NCBI GenBank assembly: GCA_902778935.1
Contig: CACYZT010000006.1
Location: forward strand, 82,784-146,783
Length of the DNA: 64,000 bases
Direction of reading: 5' to 3'
Origin: an uncultured Bacteroidales bacterium
GTDB taxonomy: Bacteria; Bacteroidota; Bacteroidia; Bacteroidales; Paludibacteraceae
Positions within the stretch are counted from its first letter, which is position 1; every line of letters starts with the position of its first letter. Both the position numbers and the translations under genes were made by a program. Shown here one piece after another: positions 25,830-34,892 of this stretch. Below the pieces are notes generated by a model that had not been told where the DNA came from, searched no databases, and worked only from the letters and a program-made list of their open reading frames with translations.

Positions 25830-27197
25830 TTAGTCTTTCTTTATCAATAATCTAAACGCGTCCGTCACTTTTTTTACCGGCACCACTTCGATGCCTGGTT
25901 TGTGTGAGCGATTGAGTCGCTCGACCTGTTCCGCGGGTATCAGGATGCGACGGAAACCGAGTTTCTGCGCCTCCTGGATACGTTGCTCGATGCGGTTGAC
26001 GGGCCTGATTTCGCCTGCCAGGCCCACTTCGCCGCACAGACATGTGCCTGCATCCAGAGCGATGTCCATGTTACTGCTCAGCACGGCAGCCAGTACCGCC
26101 AGGTCAATCGCGGGGTCTTGAACTCGCAAGCCGCCTGCGATATTGAGAAACACATCTTTCTGCAGCAACTTAAAGCCCACCCGTTTCTCCAGCACCGCCA
26201 ACAGCATGTTGAGTCGTCTGCCATCAAAGCCGGTTGATGAGCGCTGCGGCGTACCGTAAGCGGCAGAGGAGACGAGTGCCTGCACTTCAATCAGAAACGG
26301 ACGCGCTCCTTCTACAGCCGCTGCGATAGCGATGCCCGAGAGTCCTTCGCGTGCCGTTGAGAGCAGGAGTTCCGACGGGTTGGACACCTCTCTCAGACCG
26401 TTCTGCTGCATCTCGTAGATACCCAGTTCGGAGGTTGAGCCGAAGCGGTTCTTCTGCGCACGCAGGATTCTGTACATATACTGCTGGTCGCCCTCGAACT
26501 GGAGGACGGTATCCACGATATGCTCCAGCACTTTCGGTCCGGCGAGCGAACCCTCTTTGTTGATATGCCCGATGATGAAGAACGGTATATTCCGTGTCTT
26601 GGCGAACTCGAGGATACGTGCCGCACACTCGCGCACTTGGCTCAACGAACCGATAGAGGCTTCGATAGCTTCGGTACCGATGGTCTGGATGGAGTCAATC
26701 ACTACTATCTCGGGTTCTATCTCTTTGACTTGCTCCAGGATACGCTCGAGCGAAGTCTCGGAAGAGATATATAGGTTCTCCGCGTCTCCAGCGAGCCGTT
26801 CGGCACGCAGTTTGAGTTGGCGTACAGACTCCTCGCCCGAAGCGTAGAACGTCTTTCTTTCTCCTTGCTGCATCAGCACCTGTAGCGCCAGTGTCGATTT
26901 GCCGATACCCGGTTCACCGCCCAGCAACACCAGACTGCCCGGTACTAATCCGCCTCCTAACACACGGTTCAGTTCGCCGTTGTGCATATCCAGCCGCATC
27001 TCCTCTGTAGCCTCTACGTCTTGCAGACGTTTCGGCTGACCGCTTGCGCTGAAGGACCGCTTCGCTGTAGGGCCGCTGCGCTGTATGATTTCCTCTTCGT
27101 ACGTACCCCATTCGCCGCAGACCGGGCAACGGCCTAACATCTGCGGAGCTTTTGCGCCGCAAGAAGAACAGACATATTGTACGGTTGCTTTTGCCAT
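25830..27197 (-). CDS. radA: DNA repair protein RadA
   Basis: RadA promotes branch migration during recombination. The 455-residue protein has an N-terminal zinc finger (C10, C13, C24, C27), a RecA-like ATPase with Walker A GGEPGIGKST, the KNRFGST motif characteristic of RadA, and a Lon-protease-like C-terminal domain. It starts one base into the rnz stop region. Confidence 0.96.
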   Translation of the reverse strand: MAKATVQYVCSSCGAKAPQMLGRCPVCGEWGTYEEEIIQRSGPTAKRSFSASGQPKRLQDVEATEEMRLDMHNGELNRVLGGGLVPGSLVLLGGEPGIGKSTLALQVLMQQGERKTFYASGEESVRQLKLRAERLAGDAENLYISSETSLERILEQVKEIEPEIVVIDSIQTIGTEAIEASIGSLSQVRECAARILEFAKTRNIPFFIIGHINKEGSLAGPKVLEHIVDTVLQFEGDQQYMYRILRAQKNRFGSTSELGIYEMQQNGLREVSNPSELLLSTAREGLSGIAIAAAVEGARPFLIEVQALVSSAAYGTPQRSSTGFDGRRLNMLLAVLEKRVGFKLLQKDVFLNIAGGLRVQDPAIDLAVLAAVLSSNMDIALDAGTCLCGEVGLAGEIRPVNRIEQRIQEAQKLGFRRILIPAEQVERLNRSHKPGIEVVPVKKVTDAFRLLIKKD

Positions 27198-28006
27198 TAG
27201 AGTTCTATCACGTCGTTTTCCTCAGCGAGGATGGTGTTCTCAAAAATCGGTTTTGCTTCGTCAAGGAAGAGCGAATGGTCTTCCACACGGGCGCTGTAAT
27301 GTCCCAAAATCAGTTTGCCGGCATGAGCCAGAGCAGCAATTTTTGCTGCATCAGCAGCCGTGGAGTGCTTCACCTCTTTGCTACGCTCTTCCATCGACTG
27401 AAGGAAGGTGGACTCGTGGTACAGCGTCTCGACGCCGTCGATGACAGGAACTATCTTCTCGCTGTACTGTGTGTCCGAACAATAGGCGTATTTCTTACGC
27501 GTCACATGGTCGAACGAACCGTCCTCTTTCTTCACGCGCCGCGTCTCGCAGAACAGGAATCCGCATGTGGGCACGCCGTGCTTGAGCGGAATAGTCTCTA
27601 CGCTGACCGTGCGGTCCCGGTAGATCACTTCGTGCTTGCGCGGGTTGATAGGGTGGAACACGATGTCGTACTGCCTGTCCGCACAATGGTAGTCCAGCAG
27701 CGGTTGCAGCAGTTTCTGCAAGTCCGGCTGGGCGTATATATGCATCGGTTGCGTACGTTTGAGCATCGAGAGGGTAGTCAGCAGACCGATGAGTCCGAAG
27801 CAATGGTCACCATGGAGATGGGAGATGAAGATGGAGTACAAGCGTCCGGTACGGATACCGAGGCGCTGCATCGTCAGCAGCACGCCTTCGCCGCAATCGA
27901 CGAGAAAACGCTTGTCGTGCAAGTCCACCAACTGTCCTGACGGAGAAGTGGTCTTCGTCGGCTTGGCGCTTCCGCATCCTAATATGGTTAACCGGCTATC
28001 GGCCAT
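27197..28006 (-). CDS. rnz: Ribonuclease Z
   Basis: RNase Z trims the 3' end of tRNA precursors, which matters here because none of the tRNAs in the window encode CCA. The 269-residue protein has the zinc motif SHLHGDH, then further metal residues in CSDTQYS, LYHEST and GHYSAR. It is about 35 residues shorter than most Bacteroidales homologs; the loss lies in the arm region after GVPTCGFLFCETRR. The catalytic core is complete. Its stop overlaps radA by one base. Confidence 0.92.
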   Translation of the reverse strand: MADSRLTILGCGSAKPTKTTSPSGQLVDLHDKRFLVDCGEGVLLTMQRLGIRTGRLYSIFISHLHGDHCFGLIGLLTTLSMLKRTQPMHIYAQPDLQKLLQPLLDYHCADRQYDIVFHPINPRKHEVIYRDRTVSVETIPLKHGVPTCGFLFCETRRVKKEDGSFDHVTRKKYAYCSDTQYSEKIVPVIDGVETLYHESTFLQSMEERSKEVKHSTAADAAKIAALAHAGKLILGHYSARVEDHSLFLDEAKPIFENTILAEENDVIEL

Positions 28007-28019
28007 TGGTTTTTGGTTG

Positions 28020-30005
28020 TTAGCTTTTTATTGCGTTTAATTTTTTCAACACTTGCTCGCCCAAAGCGGTCTTGGTCTCGATATGCTCGAGAACGGCTTT
28101 GACGAAGGAGTTGGACTCGAACGAACCGCGTACTTCCTCGAAGTCGGCTTTTGCCTGCTGGCGGTCGCCGTCCACACCGAAACCGGTCTGGCTATTGAGG
28201 TCGAACTCCTTGCGCGCATCGTCATAGACCATGCGGTCCAGATTGACCACGGCGTCACGCCATTCCTCTACGGTTCTGCGTATCTTATCGAGCGTCACGT
28301 GCTCAACGTCGCAGCCCCATACCTGCTGCAGTTTGTCCAGCGCCCATGTCCACTCGTACGAGTAGTAGTTAGCGTGGATGTGCTCCAGTTCTTTCTGAAT
28401 GTCCGCGAGGCTGACGGTGCCTTGCTCTATCTTGTCCAGCAGTTTGCTCACTTCTCCGCGAGGTGCTATCAGACCAGCCAAGTCCACCCAGTCTCCGAGT
28501 CCAGCCTGGCTGTCCGGACGCAAGGTTGCGCGTAACTCATCCATCGTGTGCCATTCTTTCTTCTCCAAACGGCTGATAAGACTGTTTCCGAGGAATTTCT
28601 GAATACCGATAGTATATAACTCGCGTCCGTGGCGGAGCGAGGAGTTGCGTATCTTGCAGTTCTTGTATCCGTACACCTCCGTGTTCTCTCCGCTCAGTGC
28701 CTGCAGTTCGTTGAGCACTTCGCGTCCGCGCCACATCTTCTGCACGGTATAGGGACTGAGGAGGTTGAAGTTAATCTGGTCAAGCTTATGCGGGTCCTTG
28801 CGGTTATCGCGTTTCGGCCATTTCTGTGCGTCACGGATGGTACCTACGGTACGCAGGTTGGCTCCGGGCACGAGGTAACTCTCAGAGTTATTCTCTATCA
28901 GATAGGAGAACGGCAGTTCCGAAGTGTCGGCATGGTGGGTATGCCGTCCCATGACGAGCGAGAACGCACCTATCTTGGATGGCCACAGCAGATAACTGTC
29001 GCTGGTGGTCTTCGCACCGCGCTCGGCGATACCCTGGTGGATAGGACCGAGTTTGTACATGTGGTTCGACTGGTTGCTGCCCGAACCGGCATTCAGGAAA
29101 GAGAACATACCGGCTATCAGGAGCGTGGACTTATGGTGCGTCACGGTATATGGTCCGGCGAAGATAGCACATGCCTCGCCGTGCATGCCCTGGCAGTTAC
29201 TGAAGAACAGGCTCTCACCGGCAGAGTAGTGCTTATCGAAGATACAACCCTGACCGACAAAGCACTTGTCCACCAGCGTTGAGTCACCGATATAGACACC
29301 CGATGAGATGATGAAGTCCGCGCATTTCACACCGCTGCCCAGACGAACCGGAGCAGCCTCGTTCGAGTTGATAGAACCGTTCTTGAGACGGCTCACGCCG
29401 CTCAGCTCTGCGTAGTCACCGATATAGACATTCTTAATCGAACCGCAGTTGAGGATACGCACGTAGTCGCCTATGTATCCGTGTTCAGAGGCGTGTTCCT
29501 CGGCGTACGCATCGATGGCTTTCTCCAGCGCATGAATCATCGCCGGACGGTGACGATAGAGCGTCAGTATATACGCGAGGCTTGCGCTCAGCTCATTGAA
29601 GATAGGAATCTCACGACCGCCGCCTTCGTTCATCACCGGCACGCGCACACCGTTACCAAACGTCGTCTTCCTGTCCACCAAGATTGAGTTGACATTCTCG
29701 ATACACGTGTTGTCGCCGATGTGGTAGTTGGCGATATAATTGTGGATATTATACAGGTGACACTCGTTGCCTACTTCGCAGTTGTGCAACATGGCGTTAT
29801 AGATACCCGTATGTACTTTGAGGCCGCCAGGCAAGGGAATCTCCTTGCCGTAAACGCCTAATTGGATGTGCCCCGAGAAATTCGTACGGCGCACAAAACG
29901 GGCGTCAAAAGCTTCAGCCACCTCTATCTCATTCCAGTCAGTAGCTTTGCACCCTTGCTCTTGTAGTTGCGCTATCTCTGCGCTTGTTAGTTTACGAAAA
30001 GCCAT
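28020..30005 (-). CDS. DUF4954 family protein with left-handed beta-helix repeats
   Basis: The 661-residue protein opens with FRKLTSAEIAQLQEQGCKATDW, a family start, and carries many hexapeptide-type repeats (for example IGDNTCIENVNSIL, VYIGDYAELSGVSRL and VYIGDSTLVDKCFVGQGC). These form a left-handed beta helix as in sugar-nucleotide acyl or nucleotidyl transferases. The second half is mostly helical. No catalytic residues can be named. It lies 31 bases after dnaN. Confidence 0.87.
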   Translation of the reverse strand: MAFRKLTSAEIAQLQEQGCKATDWNEIEVAEAFDARFVRRTNFSGHIQLGVYGKEIPLPGGLKVHTGIYNAMLHNCEVGNECHLYNIHNYIANYHIGDNTCIENVNSILVDRKTTFGNGVRVPVMNEGGGREIPIFNELSASLAYILTLYRHRPAMIHALEKAIDAYAEEHASEHGYIGDYVRILNCGSIKNVYIGDYAELSGVSRLKNGSINSNEAAPVRLGSGVKCADFIISSGVYIGDSTLVDKCFVGQGCIFDKHYSAGESLFFSNCQGMHGEACAIFAGPYTVTHHKSTLLIAGMFSFLNAGSGSNQSNHMYKLGPIHQGIAERGAKTTSDSYLLWPSKIGAFSLVMGRHTHHADTSELPFSYLIENNSESYLVPGANLRTVGTIRDAQKWPKRDNRKDPHKLDQINFNLLSPYTVQKMWRGREVLNELQALSGENTEVYGYKNCKIRNSSLRHGRELYTIGIQKFLGNSLISRLEKKEWHTMDELRATLRPDSQAGLGDWVDLAGLIAPRGEVSKLLDKIEQGTVSLADIQKELEHIHANYYSYEWTWALDKLQQVWGCDVEHVTLDKIRRTVEEWRDAVVNLDRMVYDDARKEFDLNSQTGFGVDGDRQQAKADFEEVRGSFESNSFVKAVLEHIETKTALGEQVLKKLNAIKS

Positions 30006-30036
30006 AAACGGTTCAGTTCAAGACAATTGTCAATCG

Positions 30037-31161
30037 TTAGTCATTGAGGAGCATCGGCATGAGCAGCATCAGCACGTCTTCGTTCTCTGCGTTCTCAGCC
30101 GGCAGGATAAGACCTGCACGTGCGGGGTCTGCCAACTTCAGCTGTACGTCCGCCGACTCAATCGAGTTCAGCAGGTCAATGAGGAACGGCGCCTTGAAGC
30201 CGATAGCCATCGGTGTACCTGCGTACTCGCAGCTGATGATCTCTTCCGCGCTTGTGGAGAAATCGATGTCCTGCGCCGAGATTTTTATCTGGTTCTCGCT
30301 CAGCGCCAGACGCAACTGCGCCGTACCGTTGTTAGCGAACACAGCCACGCGCTTGCAAGCGTTGATGAGCGTCTGACGGTCCACGGTAACAACATTCTGG
30401 TTGCTCTGCGGAATAACCGCATTGTAGTTCGGGAAACGTCCCTCAATCTGACGGCATACAACCAGTGTACTGCCGAACTCGAAACGGGCGTTCTTGGCGC
30501 CGAAGAGCACCTTCACGTCTCCTTCCTCTTTCGCCAACACGTTCTTCAGCAGACCTGCCGGTTTTTTCGGAAGGATGAAACTGGATGCTTCGCCGGACTG
30601 AACCGCTGTGTTCGAATAGCGAACAAGACGGTGAGCGTCCGTAGCAACCATCGTCACTTTGTCCGCGGCGATGTCGAAGAAGATACCATTCATCACCGGA
30701 CGGAGGTCGTCATCAGCCGTGCAGAAGATCGTCTTCTCAATCGCGCTCTGGAGCACGCCCGCAGGAATCGTCAGCGTTTTGGCATCAGCCTCCGCAGCCG
30801 GCAGTTCGGGATACTCGTTGCCGTTCACACCGACGAACGAATAGGTACCGTTCTGACTAATCATGCTGACTGCGAAATTGTTCTCGTCAATATGAAAAGC
30901 CAGGGGCTGCTCGCTGAACTCACGCAGCGTCTCCAGCAGCAACTTGGCAGCCGAAGCCACTTTGCCGCTACCTTCTGCGCCCTCTACCTCTATGGCGGTA
31001 CGGATGGTCGTCTCGCCATCGGAAGCGGTCAGCGTAAGCTCGTTTCCTACTAAATCAAACAGCACATCGTCCAATATGGGCAGCGAATTTTTGCTGTTCA
31101 GCACACGGCACACTGCCTGTAATTGGGAAAAGAGTTTTGTACTCGATACATTGAATTTCAT
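30037..31161 (-). CDS. dnaN: DNA polymerase III subunit beta (sliding clamp)
   Basis: DnaN is the ring-shaped clamp that tethers polymerases to DNA. The 374-residue length is standard. The start MKFNVSSTKLFSQLQAVCRV, the SENQIKISAQDID-like segment and the C-terminal end DVLMLLMPMLLND (the usual MPM(R/L)L position) match the family. It leads the long minus-strand block from its own promoter. Confidence 0.96.
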   Translation of the reverse strand: MKFNVSSTKLFSQLQAVCRVLNSKNSLPILDDVLFDLVGNELTLTASDGETTIRTAIEVEGAEGSGKVASAAKLLLETLREFSEQPLAFHIDENNFAVSMISQNGTYSFVGVNGNEYPELPAAEADAKTLTIPAGVLQSAIEKTIFCTADDDLRPVMNGIFFDIAADKVTMVATDAHRLVRYSNTAVQSGEASSFILPKKPAGLLKNVLAKEEGDVKVLFGAKNARFEFGSTLVVCRQIEGRFPNYNAVIPQSNQNVVTVDRQTLINACKRVAVFANNGTAQLRLALSENQIKISAQDIDFSTSAEEIISCEYAGTPMAIGFKAPFLIDLLNSIESADVQLKLADPARAGLILPAENAENEDVLMLLMPMLLND

Positions 31162-31196
31162 ACGCGTATATTTTTTAGTTATTTTAGCCTTTTTTA

Positions 31197-31214
31197 TTAA
31201 ATGTTTACATTTAA
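31197..31214. promoter_or_regulatory. Palindrome at the predicted dnaN transcript start
   Basis: The arms TTAAATGT and ACATTTAA are separated by 2 bases. The palindrome starts 5 bases after the -7 element and so covers the predicted transcript start. It could be an operator. Confidence 0.4.
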
Positions 31215-31218
31215 GCGT

Positions 31219-31250
31219 GCAAAGTTACAACATTTTTTTCAAATATACAA
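31219..31250 (-). promoter_or_regulatory. Bacteroidota-type promoter for dnaN
   Basis: On the minus strand TTG (31250-31248) is followed after 20 bases by TAACTTTGC (31227-31219). The leader is about 50 bases. Confidence 0.8.
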
Positions 31251-31404
31251 GTTTTTAGCGCAAAATCTGCAAATTATTTCTATTATTTTGTCATTTTACA
31301 AGAAAAACGCGACGGGTTGCCTTCGGGTTGACTCCGAGATTAGTCCTCGATTAAGCCGGTGGAGAAATAGAACATTGAAGAAAAAACAGTAGTGCGCAAA
31401 TGAG

Positions 31405-31423
31405 TTTGGCACGGAATTTGTAT
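31405..31423 (+). promoter_or_regulatory. Sigma-54-like promoter
   Basis: TTGGCACG at 31406-31413, four bases, then TTGTA at 31418-31422 fits the -24/-12 pattern TGGCACG-N4-TTGC(A/T) with one change. No other promoter in the window has this form. It points into a 60-base stretch ending in a terminator and not into a gene. Confidence 0.4.
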
Positions 31424-31431
31424 ATTGAAGG

Positions 31432-31520
31432 TATCACACTATTTTTTTCATAGTGATTGATAGAGATTGTTTGTTATATCGTTAAAAAAAAGGCTGTCGG
31501 GAGACAGTCTTTTCTTTTGG
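31432..31520 (+). ncRNA. Candidate small RNA behind the sigma-54-like promoter
   Basis: From the predicted start at about 31432 the transcript would hold a hairpin (CACTAT/ATAGTG with loop TTTTTTC), an unpaired A/T-rich stretch, and then a terminator hairpin with a U-rich tail. No reading frame of useful length is present. The layout (promoter, one hairpin, single-stranded seed, terminator) is that of many regulatory small RNAs. Confidence 0.35.
31483..31520. terminator. Bidirectional rho-independent terminator
   Basis: The stem GGCTGTC/GACAGTC has a 4-base loop GGGA. It has eight T on the minus-strand side and TTTTCTTTT on the plus side. It ends the minus-strand operon that finishes at 31562 and any plus-strand RNA from 31432. 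Confidence 0.8.
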
Positions 31521-31561
31521 CTTTTGGCCGTTGGATTTTAGTTTTTAGCTTTTGGCTTTTG

Positions 31562-32881
31562 CTATTCCTCTACCTTGCGGTATTTGCCTTCGATAAGAAG
31601 CATACCGGGCAGGATTTCTCCTCCGGAGGTCTTGACGAACGTGGTGTAGGGTAGTGTGGAACCATCTGCCTGCTCGAGCACGGCGTTATAGCGATTGTCC
31701 CAGATAGCGCCTTTCTTGGGCTTGACCGTTGCGACATACTTGTATGTCGTCTTGCCTGTTTCGGGGTTCTGGATACACTGTACCACTTGGAACTTGGAAC
31801 TCTCGCTGATGCCCTCTTTCATGCCGATTTTGGCTGCATAGCCTTCTATCTTGCCCCGTCCGTTGTCAAGCACGTCATAGACAGGTGTCTTAACCTTGAA
31901 ATCTTCATACTGCTTACCGAGCGAGACGATGTTCTTATCCATCGAACGGGCGCATATCGTGCGGACCAACTCGGTTCGGCTGTACTGACCTTTGAGCACG
32001 GATTTCTTGTCAAACTCATACTCATGGGCGACATACTTAACGCGGAAGGTGGTCTTGTCGTCGAGGAAAGCTTGCACCTTCGCTGAGTCGGGTTTATCCG
32101 TATAGTAGAACTGATAGAAGATAGCGGCGATGGAGTCATTCCATTCGAGCCGGTAGAGATAGGAATGGGTTTTGACCTTGAATCCCGTGAAACTGTCAGC
32201 TATTTTCCCTGCCGTTTGAGCGAGGTCGCGTCCCGCACTTCCGCCTGTCAGTCCGTCCAGGATACCTCCGAGCACGCCCATCGCTATCTTAGCGGCAGCT
32301 GCTTCCTGCTCGGCGGTGATATAAGTGATGTCGTTGACGAGGACGTAGGTGTTACCGAGCAGTTCCTCTCCGGCATCGGAGAGCGTGTACAAGCCTCGCG
32401 TGGTCTGCAACGCCAGTTCGACATCGATATCGTTAGCGTTATACTGTCCGCGCTCCTGTACCAGACGGGTGTTGAATGTGGCGTCCGAGACGGTGTTGCC
32501 TTCGAACCCGAACCACTTGGCTATCATCTTCTTGCCTATCTGCGCCTCATTGAGCAGTCGCTCGGTATGACGGGCGTTCGCCTGCAACTCGGCTGCGGTC
32601 AGCTGGTGGCCGTAGGTGGCTTTGAAATAGCCGGAGTCGCGACGTTGCACACCGCCTATCTTCGCATTGTTGATGATGCGTGAGCCGATGATGGTGTGGT
32701 CATCATACTTATCGGGCACAGGGAGTGAGTCGAAAGCCTTGTATATCTCGTTGCCGAACTCATCCTCCGGGTGATAGACGAGCACCGTAGCAAGCGAGTT
32801 GCGGCGGTAGTCCATATTACTCTGTGCCTGTGCGGAAAAAATCGCACAAGCACAGAACAATGTCAGAAGGGTTTGTTTCAC
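31562..32881 (-). CDS. Exported protein of unknown function (439 residues)
   Basis: A signal peptide (MKQTLLTLFCACAIFSAQAQ) is followed by a soluble protein with no catalytic motif. Segments such as GLYTLSDAGEELLGNTYVLV, a glycine-rich stretch (GVLGGILDGLTGGSAG) and THSYLYRLEWNDSIAAIFYQ recall a recurring Bacteroidales family without a name. It is the last gene of a cluster of exported proteins that also holds a DUF6175 protein and two related lipoproteins, and ends at a terminator. Confidence 0.7.
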   Translation of the reverse strand: MKQTLLTLFCACAIFSAQAQSNMDYRRNSLATVLVYHPEDEFGNEIYKAFDSLPVPDKYDDHTIIGSRIINNAKIGGVQRRDSGYFKATYGHQLTAAELQANARHTERLLNEAQIGKKMIAKWFGFEGNTVSDATFNTRLVQERGQYNANDIDVELALQTTRGLYTLSDAGEELLGNTYVLVNDITYITAEQEAAAAKIAMGVLGGILDGLTGGSAGRDLAQTAGKIADSFTGFKVKTHSYLYRLEWNDSIAAIFYQFYYTDKPDSAKVQAFLDDKTTFRVKYVAHEYEFDKKSVLKGQYSRTELVRTICARSMDKNIVSLGKQYEDFKVKTPVYDVLDNGRGKIEGYAAKIGMKEGISESSKFQVVQCIQNPETGKTTYKYVATVKPKKGAIWDNRYNAVLEQADGSTLPYTTFVKTSGGEILPGMLLIEGKYRKVEE

Positions 32882-32885
32882 AAAC

Positions 32886-32924
32886 GTTAAATGGTTAAAT
32901 CGTTAAACCGTTAAAGCGTTAACG
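32886..32924. repeat. 8-bp tandem repeat GTTAAANN, five copies
   Basis: GTTAAATG, GTTAAATC, GTTAAACC, GTTAAAGC and GTTAACG follow each other and fill the gap between two exported-protein genes, running into the end of the upstream coding region. Confidence 0.8.
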
Positions 32925-33860
32925 AAGCGTGTTGAGGAACTCGATTGTGGTCTTCTGCTGGGGTTGGTGTTGACCGAAGGCTACGCCGATCTGACGCTGC
33001 GCCTCGATACGCTGACCTTCCAGTTTGACAGAGTCCTGATGTTTCTGCATCTGTTGGAATTTCCAGTCATCCAACACTTTGTTTCTAATCTCGTTGTACA
33101 GCTTCTGTGCCTCCTCATAGCACCCTGCGTCGGGCATGATGAGCGCAAGGAACTCTCCGGCTTTTTCTGCAGCTTCCTTGTTCTGTCCGGCAGCCCATGC
33201 AGTACGAGCGGCAGCCAGATTAGCGTTGCACTCGTAGTTGAGGTACTGTTGATAGATATCCTGACTTGCCTCCAGTGCGGCATCGAAATGGTCGCATTGC
33301 TGAGGAATGAGTGCCACGAGATTAAGTGCCTCCTCATAGTTACGCTGCTTAGCCAGATGGTTCGCACGCTTGATGAGCGCCGGAGCCTCGTGGTTGTAGT
33401 AATCGAGGATTTTCTGCTTGCCTTCCTGCACGAATTTCGCTACCTGCTCGCTCTGGAGCGGCATACGGCTGATGGCATTGAGATAGCATTTGTTTTCCGT
33501 CTCGCCCAGACCGCGAACGGTCAGACTGGTGGCAGAGAAGATAGTGCGGGCATACGCATCGACGATGTAGAGATTGAGGTCCATCTTCTCCGCTATCTTA
33601 GCCGGAGGACCGGGGATGATATCCTTGTCAAGCGGCGTGGCCGTTACGGTCAGCACGAACTGGCCGAGGTAGTCCATCCCGGCGATGCCGTTACGAGTGA
33701 GGAGTTGGGTGAGTTTGTTCTCCACCATGTCTTTCGCACCGAAGGGGAAGGTCTCGGTGTTATCGGCTGCATAGACCGAGATAGGAAGGAACTCGGTTTC
33801 TGCGGCGAGCATCGTAGCACTCATGAGTGCCGCGAGGCATATACTAAATAGTTTTCTCAT
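32919..33860 (-). CDS. Exported protein of unknown function with a helical repeat region (313 residues)
   Basis: The signal peptide (MRKLFSICLAALMSATMLAA) is followed by an N-terminal domain (ISVYAADNTETFPFGAKDMVENKLTQLL) that recalls a CsgG-like or LPP20-like start. The second half is a series of helices with a TPR-like spacing (ANHLAKQRNYEEALNLVALI, then AAGQNKEAAEKAGEFLAL). The C-terminus is Gln-rich. It lies between the DUF6175 gene and the 439-residue gene. Confidence 0.7.
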   Translation of the reverse strand: MRKLFSICLAALMSATMLAAETEFLPISVYAADNTETFPFGAKDMVENKLTQLLTRNGIAGMDYLGQFVLTVTATPLDKDIIPGPPAKIAEKMDLNLYIVDAYARTIFSATSLTVRGLGETENKCYLNAISRMPLQSEQVAKFVQEGKQKILDYYNHEAPALIKRANHLAKQRNYEEALNLVALIPQQCDHFDAALEASQDIYQQYLNYECNANLAAARTAWAAGQNKEAAEKAGEFLALIMPDAGCYEEAQKLYNEIRNKVLDDWKFQQMQKHQDSVKLEGQRIEAQRQIGVAFGQHQPQQKTTIEFLNTLR

Positions 33861-33861
33861 A

Positions 33862-34812
33862 TTATTTTTCTCCTAAGATGATGACTGCTCTTCCCAGGCC
33901 TTTGACGAGCACCTTGTTCGGGATGTTATACGGTGCCTGCTTGAGCATTTTGGACAGTTGTTTGGCGAAGCCGTTAGCGTCTATGGCTCGTCCGCGCTCA
34001 TCGTAGGTGGGGATACGAACCTGGGTGAAGTTAGCTACGTTCTCGCTAGAGTACTGACGTGAGAAACGACCTTGCACGGTATTCACTTGCAGCCAGTTCT
34101 CGATAATATCAACGAGTTCTTCGCCGTCAAACTCGCTCTCGAGGTCAATCCCGCGCTCGTTGTTAGCAAACACTTTGATGTCCAGAATGATTTCACGACC
34201 GATGTCCTGCATCTCTTGGAAATGGTCCATGAGGCGGTTGTTGAAATTGTCCATATTCGCCACGATAGCCTCTTCGAGCAGCACATCTACGTCAGCGGAG
34301 ATGGACGGGGCACCGGTACCTGATGCTGCACCGATGGACTTGCCGGTATAGGCATCGCGTCCCTCGAGGATATACGCCAGCGAGTGCTTCGGACCGAAGT
34401 CCTTCATCTCCCAGCTGAGCTCGAGGATGATATCGCATTTCGCCATACGTGCTACTTCGTCCAGCGGCGACTCGGCTAACTCGTTACCCGCCTTGCTGAC
34501 GGTCATGTTATCCTCCATACGGCGTTGCTCGAGGTTCTTAATCGTCTGCTCGAGGCTGATGAGCGGGAACTGACGTTCCGCCATAAGGTCGTTGAGTTTG
34601 GCTATCGCCAGCTTGAGGCCCATATTCTCCTGCAGCGCCTGTTTGTAATTCGGCACTTTGGTGGTCATTCCCATGTTCTCCACCTCGGTGTAATAGCCGT
34701 TGGTGATACACCATACGTCCGACGGAACAACCATCAGTTCGGGTTTCTTAATCTGTGCGCTCGCTATCAGCGCTACGCACGCAAGAACTATTGTAAAAAT
34801 TGACTTTTTCAT
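33862..34812 (-). CDS. DUF6175 family exported protein
   Basis: The 316-residue protein starts with MKKSIFTIVLACVALIASA, then IKKPELMVVPSDVWCITNGY, which is the characteristic start of the DUF6175 family. Later family segments are AKCDIILELSWEMK, EGRDAYTGKSIGAASGTG and VLVKGLGRAVIILGEK. Function is unknown. The start at 34812 was chosen because the in-frame sequence upstream is just the translation of a tandem repeat. It probably acts with its exported neighbours. Confidence 0.85.
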   Translation of the reverse strand: MKKSIFTIVLACVALIASAQIKKPELMVVPSDVWCITNGYYTEVENMGMTTKVPNYKQALQENMGLKLAIAKLNDLMAERQFPLISLEQTIKNLEQRRMEDNMTVSKAGNELAESPLDEVARMAKCDIILELSWEMKDFGPKHSLAYILEGRDAYTGKSIGAASGTGAPSISADVDVLLEEAIVANMDNFNNRLMDHFQEMQDIGREIILDIKVFANNERGIDLESEFDGEELVDIIENWLQVNTVQGRFSRQYSSENVANFTQVRIPTYDERGRAIDANGFAKQLSKMLKQAPYNIPNKVLVKGLGRAVIILGEK

Positions 34813-34840
34813 AAATGACTGATTCTCTAAATGATTACAT

Positions 34841-34892
34841 AAATGTCCAAATGGTAAATGTCCAAATGGTAAATGCTCAAATGGCAAATGGT
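34841..34892. repeat. 15-bp tandem repeat, about 3.4 copies
   Basis: The unit AAATGTCCAAATGGT occurs twice exactly, then AAATGCTCAAATGGC, then a partial copy. It fills the gap ahead of the DUF6175 gene. Confidence 0.85.

Noticed and set aside
29866-31053. Long open frame (395 codons) on the plus strand opposite dnaN and DUF4954
   Set aside because: It is antisense to two strongly conserved genes, has no plausible start site, and its composition is that of a shadow frame.
34813-34887. N-terminal extension of the DUF6175 gene (HLPFGHLPFG)
   Set aside because: It is merely the translation of the 15-bp tandem repeat; the signal peptide starts at 34812.
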